From CAYSDL01 sp964429875 (GTDB lineage: Bacteria > Fidelibacterota > Marinisomatia > SCGC-AAA003-L08 > D37C17), in NCBI GenBank assembly GCA_964429875.1, contig CAYSDL010000018.1, positions 1 through 22,799 of the forward strand: a DNA stretch of 22,799 bases. The letters are read 5' to 3'. This document shows positions 1 to 7,806 of the stretch, one piece after another; the first letter of the stretch is position 1; the number at the start of each line of letters is the position of its first letter. Both the position numbers and the translations under genes were made by a program. The notes beneath the pieces are model-generated. The model was not told where the DNA came from. It saw only the letters and a program-made list of their open reading frames with translations, and ran no database searches.

Positions 1-308
1 ATTGCAACACGATTTGCTCCAATTTTACTTAAAGCATATATAAACATTGCATCACCAAAGCCCATTCCAAGACACCCACTTATAATAATTTTTATATAAT
101 CTAAATTAGAGAACTCAGCATACCATATAGGAATATCAAATATTATAAATGCAACAATAAAAAAAATTAAAGCTATAGTATTTTTTAAAGCAGTAATTAG
201 AAAAGGAGAAATGACTTGGCTTGCAGATCTGAAAATAATAACTGCAATACTCCAAAATATTGCAGCACACAATGCTGTGAGCTCACCAAAATAGGGAAAG
301 CTAAGCAT
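1..308 (-). CDS. DMT-superfamily (EamA-like) permease, N-terminal part
   Basis: Translating the minus strand from an ATG at 308 gives an uninterrupted frame that leaves the window after about 102 codons. The protein opens 'MLSFPYFGELTALCAAIFWS', the usual start of the first EamA helix in drug/metabolite transporters. Further hydrophobic stretches follow (for example 'ALIFFIVAFIIFDIPIW' and 'IIISGCLGMGFGDAMFIYAL'), with 'LITALKNTIAL' resembling the family's conserved loop between helices 1 and 2. It would be an inner-membrane exporter of small metabolites; the substrate cannot be predicted. The start overlaps the coaX stop by 8 bases (ATGCTTAG), so it is probably the last visible gene of the leftward operon. 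The 3' end lies outside the window. The fold assignment is fairly secure; nothing more specific can be supported. Confidence 0.75.
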   Translation of the reverse strand, partial: MLSFPYFGELTALCAAIFWSIAVIIFRSASQVISPFLITALKNTIALIFFIVAFIIFDIPIWYAEFSNLDYIKIIISGCLGMGFGDAMFIYALSKIGANRVA

Positions 309-1032
309 TTATATTATGAATATGTAAAAGACCCTTCAATGTTAAATGTTCATCTAATATATGTTTAATATTTAATTTTGGGGACAGCAACTTCCCAAAT
401 CCACCAGTTAAAATAATAGAATAATTATCCGTTTGTGTTTCTTCTTTAATTCTATTAATCATTCCAGTGATTTGATCAATGGCCCCAAACATAATTCCAG
501 ATTGAATATTTGTTTTAGTTGTTTTTCCAATAACCTGATCAGGGAAATTAAATTTTGTTTTATCCAGTAATGCAGCTTTTTCAATTAAATATTGCGCAGA
601 TGTTTCAATCCCGGGTGAAATAGCCCCACCAATAAAAGTACTATTAGAATTAATGACATCATATGTATTGGCTGTTCCAAAGTCAATGATAATAATAGGT
701 CTATCATAATATTTTATGGCTGCCACCATATTACATAGTCTGTCAGATCCTACAGTTTCCGGTTTTTCTACATTTAATTTCATAGAGCAATTAAGATGTG
801 TTACAATAAACACATTAGTATCACAGTATTTTTTTATTTCCTGAATCATTAAATCTGTAAGTTTAGGGACTACTGAACTCATAGAAACAGAATTAATTGA
901 ATAATGATTTAATAAATCAATATTTTCTTTAAAATCATCAAAGGTAGAAAATTTTTTCTCATTAATTAATTTTTGATTTTCAAAAATACCGATTTTAATT
1001 TTTGTATTTCCTATATCTATAACCAATATCAT
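301..1032 (-). CDS. coaX: Type III pantothenate kinase
   Basis: Phosphorylates pantothenate, the first step of coenzyme A synthesis, in the cytoplasm. The 243-residue length is normal for CoaX. Family motifs appear in order: the phosphate-binding 'DIGNTK' at residues 6-11, 'SSVVP' near 52, 'GSDR' at 95-98 with the catalytic-type Asp97, 'DFGTANT' at 117-123, 'GGAISPG' at 135-141, 'TNIQSGI' at about 174-180 and the late 'TGGFG' near 209. These separate it from the unrelated type I and II kinases. The ATG overlaps the birA stop by 4 bases (ATGA), implying coupled translation. birA beside coaX is a common bacterial pairing, and a CoA-dependent mutase lies just upstream. Confidence 0.95.
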   Translation of the reverse strand: MILVIDIGNTKIKIGIFENQKLINEKKFSTFDDFKENIDLLNHYSINSVSMSSVVPKLTDLMIQEIKKYCDTNVFIVTHLNCSMKLNVEKPETVGSDRLCNMVAAIKYYDRPIIIIDFGTANTYDVINSNSTFIGGAISPGIETSAQYLIEKAALLDKTKFNFPDQVIGKTTKTNIQSGIMFGAIDQITGMINRIKEETQTDNYSIILTGGFGKLLSPKLNIKHILDEHLTLKGLLHIHNINA

Positions 1033-1793
1033 ATACTTGTTATTACTCCATGATATTCAATGCTTTTATTATTAAACTCAATAATAGATTGTCCTTTTTT
1101 ATTTATTTTTTTAAATATTCCTGTTTCTAATTTATTATTTAATTGAAAAGAAACCTTATGATTAACGTTTATACATTTTTCATTATATACATTTATTAAA
1201 TCCTGGTAGTTTATATTATTAAATAACTTATCAATAGCATTTAAAATGTATGCTGTTAGTAATTCGCGCTGTATGGGTTTTCCGCAAATTATATTTATTG
1301 ATGTTGATTTGTTTTGAATCTCAGTTGGAAAATCTTCAATATTTTCATTAGCATTAATTCCAAAGCCAACATTAAAAAATATTTTATTTTTTTGAAGTTT
1401 TGTTTCAATTAATATGCCTCCAATTTTTTTATCTTGATGGTAAATATCATTAGGCCATTTTATTTTAAGGTCAATATTTAATAAATCATATATACCATTA
1501 ATAATCCCCACTGCAATCAACACAGAATGCATCCCAATATGTGATCGATCGAATTTTTCATTGATAAGAAAAGAACAGATAATTCCATGTCCAGGTTTTG
1601 AAAACCATTTATTATTACGCTGTCCTCTTCCTTTAGTCTGATGATCGGTTACTACTGCGAGTCCTTCTTTCCCACCTTCTTGAAATAATTCCCACACATC
1701 ATCATTTGTAGATTCAGTAATGGTATAATATGTTATTTTTTTTCCAATGAAAGTTGTTTTAAGGTTAGTTTCTAGTAAACTTAAAAAAAACAT
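1029..1793 (-). CDS. birA: Biotin--[acetyl-CoA-carboxylase] ligase, short form
   Basis: Activates biotin to biotinyl-AMP and transfers it to a lysine of biotin-dependent carboxylases. The visible protein is 254 residues and begins almost directly with the catalytic fold: 'TESTND' at about 26-31, the adenylate-binding 'GRGQRNNKW' at 55-63 (family form GRGRxGRxW), 'KWPND' at 112-116, 'GGILIE' at 125-130 and 'GFGINAN' at 143-149. No N-terminal winged helix-turn-helix is present, so it should be a pure enzyme and not a biotin-operon repressor. A short C-terminal SH3-like segment follows. It starts at the stop of the mutase gene (TAATG) and overlaps coaX. Its neighbour makes a link with propionyl-CoA carboxylase, a biotin enzyme, attractive but unproven. 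Confidence 0.94.
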   Translation of the reverse strand: MFFLSLLETNLKTTFIGKKITYYTITESTNDDVWELFQEGGKEGLAVVTDHQTKGRGQRNNKWFSKPGHGIICSFLINEKFDRSHIGMHSVLIAVGIINGIYDLLNIDLKIKWPNDIYHQDKKIGGILIETKLQKNKIFFNVGFGINANENIEDFPTEIQNKSTSINIICGKPIQRELLTAYILNAIDKLFNNINYQDLINVYNEKCINVNHKVSFQLNNKLETGIFKKINKKGQSIIEFNNKSIEYHGVITSI

Positions 1794-3337
1794 TAATAAT
1801 GCTCACCATATTTTTCTTTTAATACAGTACAAATTTCTCCAAGCGTACAGTTGTTTTTTACTGCATCAATAACTGAGGGAAGCAAATTGATTTTTTTATC
1901 TAAATTATTATTTAGTTGAGATAAAGATTTTTCAACTTGTAATTCATCTCTATTTTCAATGAATATATTTAATCGATTTAACTGATTTTTAATTTCGGCT
2001 CCATCAATTTTTTGAATATTATAAGTGTCTTTTTTTTGTTCAGAAAATTTATTGTTTCCAACAATTATTTGATCTTTATTTTCGATTTTTTTTTGATATT
2101 CGTAAGATGTATTAGAAATTTCATTTTGTTGAAAATTATTTTCAATAGCTGATATTGCCCCACCATATTCATCAACACGTTTGATAAGCTCAAAAGTTTT
2201 TGCTTCAATTTCTTTTGTTAAAGATTCAACATAAAATGATCCAGCAAGAGGATCAACAACATCAGGAATCCCCGTTTCATATGCCAGTATTTGCTGTGTT
2301 CTTAATGCTGTTTTAGCTGCCTGCTCTGTTGGAAGTGATAAAGCCTCATCTTTTGAATTAGTATGCAGCGACTGTGTTCCTCCTAGTATAGCGGCTGTAG
2401 CTTGCATGGTTGTTCTTATAATATTATTATCTATTTGTTGTGCTTGTAGTGAAGAGCCAGCTGTCTGTGTATGAAATCTACAAAACATAGCTTTTTCATC
2501 AGTTACTTTATATCTTTCCTTCATAATTTTAGCCCAAATACTTCTAGCTGCCCTAAATTTTGATATTTCTTCAAAAAAATAATTATGACAATTAAAGAAG
2601 AAACTCATTCTTTTAGCAAAATTATTAATATCAAGTCCTCTTTCTATTGCAGCATCTGCATATGCTATTGCATTTGAGAATGTAAAAGCTAATTCTTGCA
2701 CAGCATCAGAGCCAGCTTCTCTAATATGATATCCAGATATAGAAATAGTATTCCAATTAGGTAAATTTTTGCTACAATATTCAAATATGTCTGTAACAAG
2801 TTTCATGCTGGATTTAGGAGGGAAAATATATGTCCCTCTTGCAATATATTCTTTTAGAATATCATTCTGAATTGTTCCTTTTAAAACATTTTTGTTATAA
2901 TGATTTTCTTCTGCAACAACAACTAACATAGCAAGAAGTATGATTGCAGTTGAATTTATTGTCATTGAAATTGACACTTTATCAAGAGGAATATCTTTTA
3001 ACAATATTCGCATATCTTCAATAGTACATATAGGAACACCTACTTTCCCAATTTCTCCTGAAGCAATTTCATGATTAGAATCATAACCTGTTTGAGTTGG
3101 AAGATCAAATGCAATTGATAATCCAGTAACGCCCTGATCAAGTAAATACTGATATCTTTCATTACTTTTTTTTGCAGATGAAAAACCTGCATACTGTCTC
3201 ATGGTCCATAGTTTTCCTAAGTACATATCTTTATAAACACCAGAGACGAAAGGGAATTCTCCTGGGGCATTTTCCCCATAAAAAGATTTTAAGTTAATTC
3301 CAGATGCAGTTTTCTTTTTTGATTTTTCTTTAGGCAT
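1793..3337 (-). CDS. mcmA1: Methylmalonyl-CoA mutase, large (catalytic) subunit of split type
   Basis: Interconverts methylmalonyl-CoA and succinyl-CoA using adenosylcobalamin. The catalytic TIM barrel is complete: 'TMRQYAGF' (numbering from ATG 3337: Tyr49), 'EYIARGTYIFPP' (Arg167), 'SISGYH' (His204), 'FHTQTAGSS' and 'GGTQSLHTNS'. Spacings 49-167-204 equal those of Tyr89, Arg207 and His244 in the Propionibacterium enzyme. Tyr plus Arg favours methylmalonyl-CoA over isobutyryl-CoA, whose mutases carry Phe and Gln there. The protein ends 'TLGEICTVLKEKYGEHY', the usual end of the archaeal-type large subunit, and has no C-terminal B12-binding domain, so a separate small subunit must lie elsewhere. 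The frame opens with a TTG two codons earlier (3343); I prefer ATG 3337, giving 514 residues. Neither start has a clear Shine-Dalgarno. Confidence 0.93.
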   Translation of the reverse strand: MPKEKSKKKTASGINLKSFYGENAPGEFPFVSGVYKDMYLGKLWTMRQYAGFSSAKKSNERYQYLLDQGVTGLSIAFDLPTQTGYDSNHEIASGEIGKVGVPICTIEDMRILLKDIPLDKVSISMTINSTAIILLAMLVVVAEENHYNKNVLKGTIQNDILKEYIARGTYIFPPKSSMKLVTDIFEYCSKNLPNWNTISISGYHIREAGSDAVQELAFTFSNAIAYADAAIERGLDINNFAKRMSFFFNCHNYFFEEISKFRAARSIWAKIMKERYKVTDEKAMFCRFHTQTAGSSLQAQQIDNNIIRTTMQATAAILGGTQSLHTNSKDEALSLPTEQAAKTALRTQQILAYETGIPDVVDPLAGSFYVESLTKEIEAKTFELIKRVDEYGGAISAIENNFQQNEISNTSYEYQKKIENKDQIIVGNNKFSEQKKDTYNIQKIDGAEIKNQLNRLNIFIENRDELQVEKSLSQLNNNLDKKINLLPSVIDAVKNNCTLGEICTVLKEKYGEHY

Positions 3338-3380
3338 AGACAAATTTAAATGAAATAATGCTATTTACATATTATAAATT

Positions 3381-4508
3381 TTATTGTTTGTTATAATTGG
3401 ACAGGAAGTTCTTCGACCAACGTTCAAAGGAATTATTTCGTATAGACTCCTTTGCTTCTTCAATTAAATTATTGTAAAAAGATAGATTATGTTGCGTTGC
3501 AATTCTACAACCTAAAATTTCCTCTATTTTAAATAAATGATGCAAATAAGACTTTGTATATTTTTGAGATATATCACATTTGTTATTTTCATCTATTAGG
3601 CTCATATCATTTTTATATTTTGCATTTCTTATATTAATTTTTCCATTTTTTGTAAATAACTGTCCATTTCTTCCGTTTCTAGAGGGGATAACACAATCGA
3701 ACATGTCAATGCCTTTAGATATACAATTAACAATATCAGCTGGTGTCCCAACGCCCATTAAATAACGAGGTTTTTCTTTTGGAATAATGGGGTCTAAAAA
3801 TTCTACAATTTCTAACATTTCATCTTTGGGTTCACCCACAGCAAGTCCGCCAATTGCATACATCTTCGCATTTAATTCCATAAGATCCTCAGCCGATAAT
3901 CTTCTTAAATTTTTATTTGTTCCTCCCTGAATAATTGGAGATACAACTTGGTTAAATCCATAATTTGGTTTTCTGTTATTATAATGTTCCAGGCATCTTT
4001 TAGCCCATTTTGTTGTTGTTTTTACCGCATGTTCATGTTCTTTTATGTTAGCATCAGCTGCAGGACAAATATCAAGTGCCATCATAATATCTGACCCTAT
4101 TGAACATTGAATATCAATAATTTTTTCCGGAGTAAAATAATGTTTACTTCCATCCAGATGCGATTTGAACTCTACTCCATTTTCATCAATTTTTCTTAAA
4201 CTAGATAAGCTATATATTTGATAGCCACCAGAATCAGTAAGAATTGCTCCATCCCAATCCATAAAATGATGGAGTCCCTTAAATTGATCTAACACCTCAG
4301 TCCCGGGTCTTAAATATAAATGATATGTATTACTTAATATTAGGTTATAATTAAGTTTTTTTATTTCATCTGTTGATAGAGTTTTAATTGCTGCATATGT
4401 TCCTATAGGCATAAATGCTGGAGTTTTAATAATGCCATGATCAGTATTTATTGACCCTATTCTTGCAGAAGTTTTATTACAGGATTTATCAACCGTAAAA
4501 AATGCCAT
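3381..4508 (-). CDS. tgt: tRNA-guanine(34) transglycosylase with degenerate zinc site
   Basis: Exchanges guanine 34 of GUN-anticodon tRNAs for the queuosine precursor preQ1. The length of 375 residues is normal. 'TDSGGYQ' (Asp92), 'DICP' (Asp146), 'QGG' near 194, 'GGLAVGE' at 220-226 and 'FDCVIPSRNGRNGQLF' with nucleophile Asp271 cover the active site. The usual C-terminal zinc motif CxCxxC is reduced to 'CDISQK' (residues 311-316): only the first Cys remains, although the following 'YLHHLFKIEEILG' and His340 ('QHNLSFY') are conserved. I recall similar Cys loss in Bacteroidetes Tgt proteins, so this is probably a lineage trait rather than damage. It starts at ATG 4508, 18 bp after the basic protein, in the same leftward run. 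Confidence 0.95.
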   Translation of the reverse strand: MAFFTVDKSCNKTSARIGSINTDHGIIKTPAFMPIGTYAAIKTLSTDEIKKLNYNLILSNTYHLYLRPGTEVLDQFKGLHHFMDWDGAILTDSGGYQIYSLSSLRKIDENGVEFKSHLDGSKHYFTPEKIIDIQCSIGSDIMMALDICPAADANIKEHEHAVKTTTKWAKRCLEHYNNRKPNYGFNQVVSPIIQGGTNKNLRRLSAEDLMELNAKMYAIGGLAVGEPKDEMLEIVEFLDPIIPKEKPRYLMGVGTPADIVNCISKGIDMFDCVIPSRNGRNGQLFTKNGKINIRNAKYKNDMSLIDENNKCDISQKYTKSYLHHLFKIEEILGCRIATQHNLSFYNNLIEEAKESIRNNSFERWSKNFLSNYNKQ

Positions 4509-4526
4509 TAATAATTATAAGTATAA

Positions 4527-4790
4527 TTAATCTTTTTTAGCTGTCTTTTTTTTAGCTGTCTTTTTTTTAGCTGTCTTTTTTTTAGCTATCTTTTTTTTGG
4601 CTATCTTTTTTTTGGCTGTTGTTTTTTTAGGTGTAGATTTTTCTTCAATAGCCACATCGGCAACTTTCTTTTCTACAGGTTTTGGAGCAGGCCTTTTTTT
4701 CATCTTTGCTAATGAAGAAACCCGTAATGCTTTTAATCTAGCTTTTGATTTTCTATGTTTTTTATTAGCAATTTTTTTCTTTTTATTCAT
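4527..4790 (-). CDS. Small highly basic Lys/Ala-repeat protein (histone H1-like tail)
   Basis: An 87-residue protein with a very Lys-rich N-terminus ('MNKKKKIANKKHRKSKARL'), a short Pro/Glu-containing linker, and a C-terminal tail of five-residue repeats of the type AKKKT/AKKKI. The tail resembles the disordered C-terminus of histone H1-like bacterial proteins (HctB, or the Lys/Ala tails of mycobacterial HU), which bind DNA or RNA non-specifically. No folded domain is recognisable. It has a good ribosome binding site for this genome: AAGGAAG, 4 nt before the ATG. It sits between the amidohydrolase gene and tgt with a 67-bp spacer upstream that could hold its own promoter. The open frame, its RBS and its composition support a real gene; a role in nucleoid or ribosome binding is inference. 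Confidence 0.75.
   Translation of the reverse strand: MNKKKKIANKKHRKSKARLKALRVSSLAKMKKRPAPKPVEKKVADVAIEEKSTPKKTTAKKKIAKKKIAKKKTAKKKTAKKKTAKKD
4541..4630. repeat. 15-bp tandem repeat, six units
   Basis: Six consecutive 15-base units on the plus strand. Three are identical (ctgtcttttttttag at 4541, 4556 and 4571), two are identical variants (ctatcttttttttgg at 4586 and 4601), and one is divergent (4616-4630). A partial unit precedes them at 4531. They encode the five-residue Lys-rich repeats of the basic protein on the other strand. Each unit carries a run of seven or eight T, so copy number can change by slippage in steps that keep frame, while slippage inside a homopolymer run would break it. 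Confidence 0.93.
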
Positions 4791-4857
4791 ACATCTTCCT
4801 TATACTGTTATAAAATTCAAGATCCCTAATATATAAAAACTATTACTAAAATTCTCT

Positions 4858-6015
4858 TTAATTATTTAATCCCAGTTGGACAAATATTGAGCTTCCTATT
4901 AACATAGCTTCTTCATCAATATCAAAATGAGAGCAATGTTGGGGGGTGCTCATAGGTTCACGATCTTTTGGAGAAGAACCCAAAAAGAAAAAACATCCAG
5001 GCACCTTATTAGCATAATAGCTAAAGTCCTCACCTCCCATTGATAAGTATGGTAATATAACATTTTCTCCAACGATATGTTTTGCTGCATTAATAACATT
5101 TTTAGTAATTTTTTCATTATTAATTACAGGGGGATAACCATCTTTATAATTTAAAGTAATTTTTGCATCAAATGTTGTTTCAACGCCTTTAATAATTTCT
5201 TTCATTCTTTTTTTAATCATCTCTCTGTTTTCTTCAGTATATGCTCTTGAAGTTCCTTTTAAAACAATTTCATCTGCAATAATATTAAAATTATATCCCC
5301 CATTTATTTGCCCAACCGTGACAACTGTATTTTCAAGTGGATTAGTATTTCTACTTACAATTGTTTGCAGGGCTTGAATGAGGTGAGATGCAACTATAAT
5401 ACAGTCAACTGTTCCTTGTGGGGCAGCACCATGTCCACCGATTCCTTTAATTGTAATGGTAAAAATATCAGCCGCTGCCATGACAGGACCAGATTTTATT
5501 CCAACAGTACCACTTTTTTGATAATTCCAAACATGAAGACCATAGATTTCTTCAACATTAACAATAGCACCATCATCAATCATATATCGCGCTCCCCCAA
5601 AACCTTCTTCTGCTGGTTGAAAAATAAATTTTATTTTACCTTTAATATTATCAATATTTTTTGATAAGACTTCTGCTGCGCCAAGAAGCATGGCAGTATG
5701 AGCATCATGACCACAGGCATGCATCACCCCATCATTAATTGATTTGTAAGAAACGTCACCTGTTTCCTGAATTGGAAGTGCATCCATATCAGCTCGAAAA
5801 GCAATAGTTTTGCCCTTTGACTTTCCATTTAATATTCCAACTACTCCTGTTTTTCCTACATTTCTTTGAACATCAATGCCAAAAGATTCAAGTTTTTCTG
5901 CAACAATTTTAGAGGTACGTTTTTCCTGGAATGATAATTCAGGATATTTGTGAAAATCTCGCCGTGTCTCAATAATTTTATTTTTTATGGATTGAATTTC
6001 AGAATGAATATTCAT
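4858..6015 (-). CDS. M20D-family metal-dependent amidohydrolase (hippurate/N-acyl-amino-acid hydrolase type)
   Basis: Predicted cytoplasmic hydrolase that removes acyl or indole-type groups from amino acids. It has 385 residues and no signal peptide. M20D metal ligands are visible: 'HACGHDAHTAM' with Cys101 and His103, 'QPAEEG' with Glu136/Glu137, 'GLHVW' with His161, and a late His363 in 'CSHFDIDE'. The dimerisation (lid) domain starts near residue 183 and contains 'GGHGAAPQ' at 193-200; 'SMGGEDFSYY' at 325-334 is the conserved closing motif. The ATG overlaps the stop of the upstream secreted-protein gene (TAATG), so the two are probably translated from one message. Exact substrate is unknown; hippurate hydrolase, IAA-amino-acid hydrolase and N-acetyl-diaminopimelate deacetylase are all plausible names. 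Confidence 0.92.
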   Translation of the reverse strand: MNIHSEIQSIKNKIIETRRDFHKYPELSFQEKRTSKIVAEKLESFGIDVQRNVGKTGVVGILNGKSKGKTIAFRADMDALPIQETGDVSYKSINDGVMHACGHDAHTAMLLGAAEVLSKNIDNIKGKIKFIFQPAEEGFGGARYMIDDGAIVNVEEIYGLHVWNYQKSGTVGIKSGPVMAAADIFTITIKGIGGHGAAPQGTVDCIIVASHLIQALQTIVSRNTNPLENTVVTVGQINGGYNFNIIADEIVLKGTSRAYTEENREMIKKRMKEIIKGVETTFDAKITLNYKDGYPPVINNEKITKNVINAAKHIVGENVILPYLSMGGEDFSYYANKVPGCFFFLGSSPKDREPMSTPQHCSHFDIDEEAMLIGSSIFVQLGLNN

Positions 6016-7751
6016 TAATCAAAATAAACCAAACCAAAAACTATCATCATTTCATTAGTGCTTAATAAACCAAAATTAACCCAATTATCTGTAGTATTAT
6101 TCCAAGTGGCCCTTGCAATCAGACCTTGGTTTGGTCCTATTATTAAAGGAGGATCCATTTCTAGTATAGGTGGATGTTCATAATCTAAGGCAGTATAAAT
6201 CAGCTCTTCTTCTCCATTAGGGTGTAATATAAGAACATCAAATTTTGTCATTAATTGATGTGCATGAGTAAATAATTGAAAAATATTTAATTGATTTGCT
6301 CCAGAAGGAGGATCAATATTTATTGAATTTAAAATTTGATTTGCTGAAAATATTTTAGTAATTGTTGTTTCCTGATTTGGAGGAAGTTCAATATCATTAT
6401 TGTTTAATTGCATTATACCTGCTTCGATCTGAACATCTTGAGGTAAAACAGTATGAAAATTTAAATATAACTCACCTTGAATAGTTTCATCAGTATAATT
6501 GAAATAATGAGGATTAATATCTAATCCATAATCAGATTCAACTTTTAATGCAATTCCTTCAGGTAAAGTATAATTCCAGAACGGCATTTGAGTTCCAAAA
6601 ACAAAAGTATGTTCCTGAAGAGTCATTATATTCTCAATCATTTCTTGAACATCATTGCCAAGATAATCCATATGAATATCTCTAATTTCATATGGTGTTG
6701 GAGCTGGGTCAGAGTAATTTTCAGAAAACATATATGCAATTGCATGGTGCGTTCCTGGTGCCATAACAAATTCAACTTGGTTGATATAATATTCATCAGC
6801 TTCCTGAGGGAAGTAATACAAAAATTCTCGCTCCGTGTTTGGATAAACATCAAATGGGCCAATATGATATTGAAAACCCATTATTGGTGGATCTGGAGCT
6901 TCAAATATAGGAGTTTCATATTCTGATTGGTCATTTAAGATTGCTGGATCTGCCACAACGCCTTCTTCAGGAGCTCCTTCCCAAATCCAATCTTCAATAA
7001 AATCTAGTTCTCCATTAGTTAAAAAAGGACCTCCAAGAGGCATAATTTCTCCATATTGAGGGTGCTCACTATAAAAATGCACCTCATTATTAATATTTAT
7101 TTTTTCCCAAAAATAACTTAATAATAATCCAAATAATCCTCCTTCATCACTTAATAATTGCAACCCATTTGCAGAAGCTGATTGATTATCAGGGATTCTA
7201 TTTATCATTTGTTGGTATGCAATATCTTCAGTTAAAATTAAATCTGAAAGTTCAGCATGAAATGATCCATCATAGTGGCACATCGCACATTTAGGAGTTA
7301 TGATATCTTCATTAATAATTTGCCAAGTATCTCTTGTATCTGAATTTGTTAAAATAATATTCACAAGATTTACAACATCAATTACATTGTTTAAATTATC
7401 AAAGTTAATGTCTCCAGTTTGATTATATGATTCAGATTGTAAAATAATATTTACTAAAAGAACAATATCAACTACGTTTATATTAGAATCATTATTAAGA
7501 TCACCTAGAGACACGCTTCCGTTACATGTAATATCACATTCTTCATAGGTGCCGTAAAACAACTCATCATCTTCACCCATATCACATCCATACGCAAGAA
7601 CGCAACTATTCCCCGTCCAAACAAATCCAAGGGGAGTATCACATGATCCATATTGTGTAGGATTCGTATCTACGCAGTCCTGCCCTATTATTAAAGAGTT
7701 TAGAGAAAAAATAAAAAATATTAATATTTGTTTATATTGAGTATACATCAT
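6015..7751 (-). CDS. Secreted multidomain protein: cysteine-rich module, dockerin, c-type heme, copper monooxygenase-like
   Basis: A 578-residue exported protein. Residues 1-23 are a signal peptide, probably cleaved before 'QDC'. Residues 26-76 hold six cysteines ending C-x3-C, faintly Kunitz-like. Residues 83-134 form a two-repeat dockerin with canonical calcium positions (Asp84/Asn86/Asp88/Asp95 and Asp114/Asn116/Asp118/Asp125). 'CAMCH' at 155-159 is a c-type heme site, with a likely axial Met237 in 'IMPLGG'. Residues from about 290 to the end resemble peptidylglycine monooxygenase-like copper type II proteins: 'THHAI' (His335/336), 'NPHYFN' (His415), 'FTHAHQL' (His496/498) and 'NEMM' (Met568/569) match the order of the CuH and CuM ligands. 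The frame starts TTG-ATG-ATG with no clear ribosome binding site; I use the first ATG. Function is oxidative and extracytoplasmic by inference; the substrate is unknown. Confidence 0.82.
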   Translation of the reverse strand: MMYTQYKQILIFFIFSLNSLIIGQDCVDTNPTQYGSCDTPLGFVWTGNSCVLAYGCDMGEDDELFYGTYEECDITCNGSVSLGDLNNDSNINVVDIVLLVNIILQSESYNQTGDINFDNLNNVIDVVNLVNIILTNSDTRDTWQIINEDIITPKCAMCHYDGSFHAELSDLILTEDIAYQQMINRIPDNQSASANGLQLLSDEGGLFGLLLSYFWEKININNEVHFYSEHPQYGEIMPLGGPFLTNGELDFIEDWIWEGAPEEGVVADPAILNDQSEYETPIFEAPDPPIMGFQYHIGPFDVYPNTEREFLYYFPQEADEYYINQVEFVMAPGTHHAIAYMFSENYSDPAPTPYEIRDIHMDYLGNDVQEMIENIMTLQEHTFVFGTQMPFWNYTLPEGIALKVESDYGLDINPHYFNYTDETIQGELYLNFHTVLPQDVQIEAGIMQLNNNDIELPPNQETTITKIFSANQILNSINIDPPSGANQLNIFQLFTHAHQLMTKFDVLILHPNGEEELIYTALDYEHPPILEMDPPLIIGPNQGLIARATWNNTTDNWVNFGLLSTNEMMIVFGLVYFD

Positions 7752-7806
7752 CAATTAATTTATAATAAATTATATTAATACAATATACATACAAAGAGGA
7801 GCGAAT
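7752..7806. promoter_or_regulatory. Divergent promoter region between the secreted protein gene and menB
   Basis: The only intergenic space between two long oppositely oriented runs, so promoters for both must lie here or inside the flanking genes. On the plus strand, TTAATT (7755-7760) and TACAAT (7779-7784), 18 bp apart, could form a weak -35/-10 pair for the men-aro run. AGAGGAG at 7795-7801 is a clear Shine-Dalgarno 5 nt before the menB GTG. The sequence is almost pure A/T, so the promoter boxes are weak evidence. Confidence 0.4.

Noticed and set aside
4531..4630. CRISPR array or regulatory repeat
   Set aside because: The 15-bp units are directly adjacent with no spacers and stay in the reading frame of the basic protein.
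4597..4836. A plus-strand open frame with Phe/Ala-rich hydrophobic stretches resembling membrane helices
   Set aside because: It is antisense to the Lys-rich basic protein; AAA codons read backwards become TTT. It has no ribosome binding site.
5308..5664. A 118-codon plus-strand frame inside the amidohydrolase gene
   Set aside because: It is antisense to conserved M20D motifs and has no recognisable protein character.
6588..6926. Plus- and minus-strand frames of 74-112 codons within the copper/heme protein gene
   Set aside because: They are out-of-frame shadows of a long gene whose own frame carries heme, dockerin and copper-site motifs throughout.
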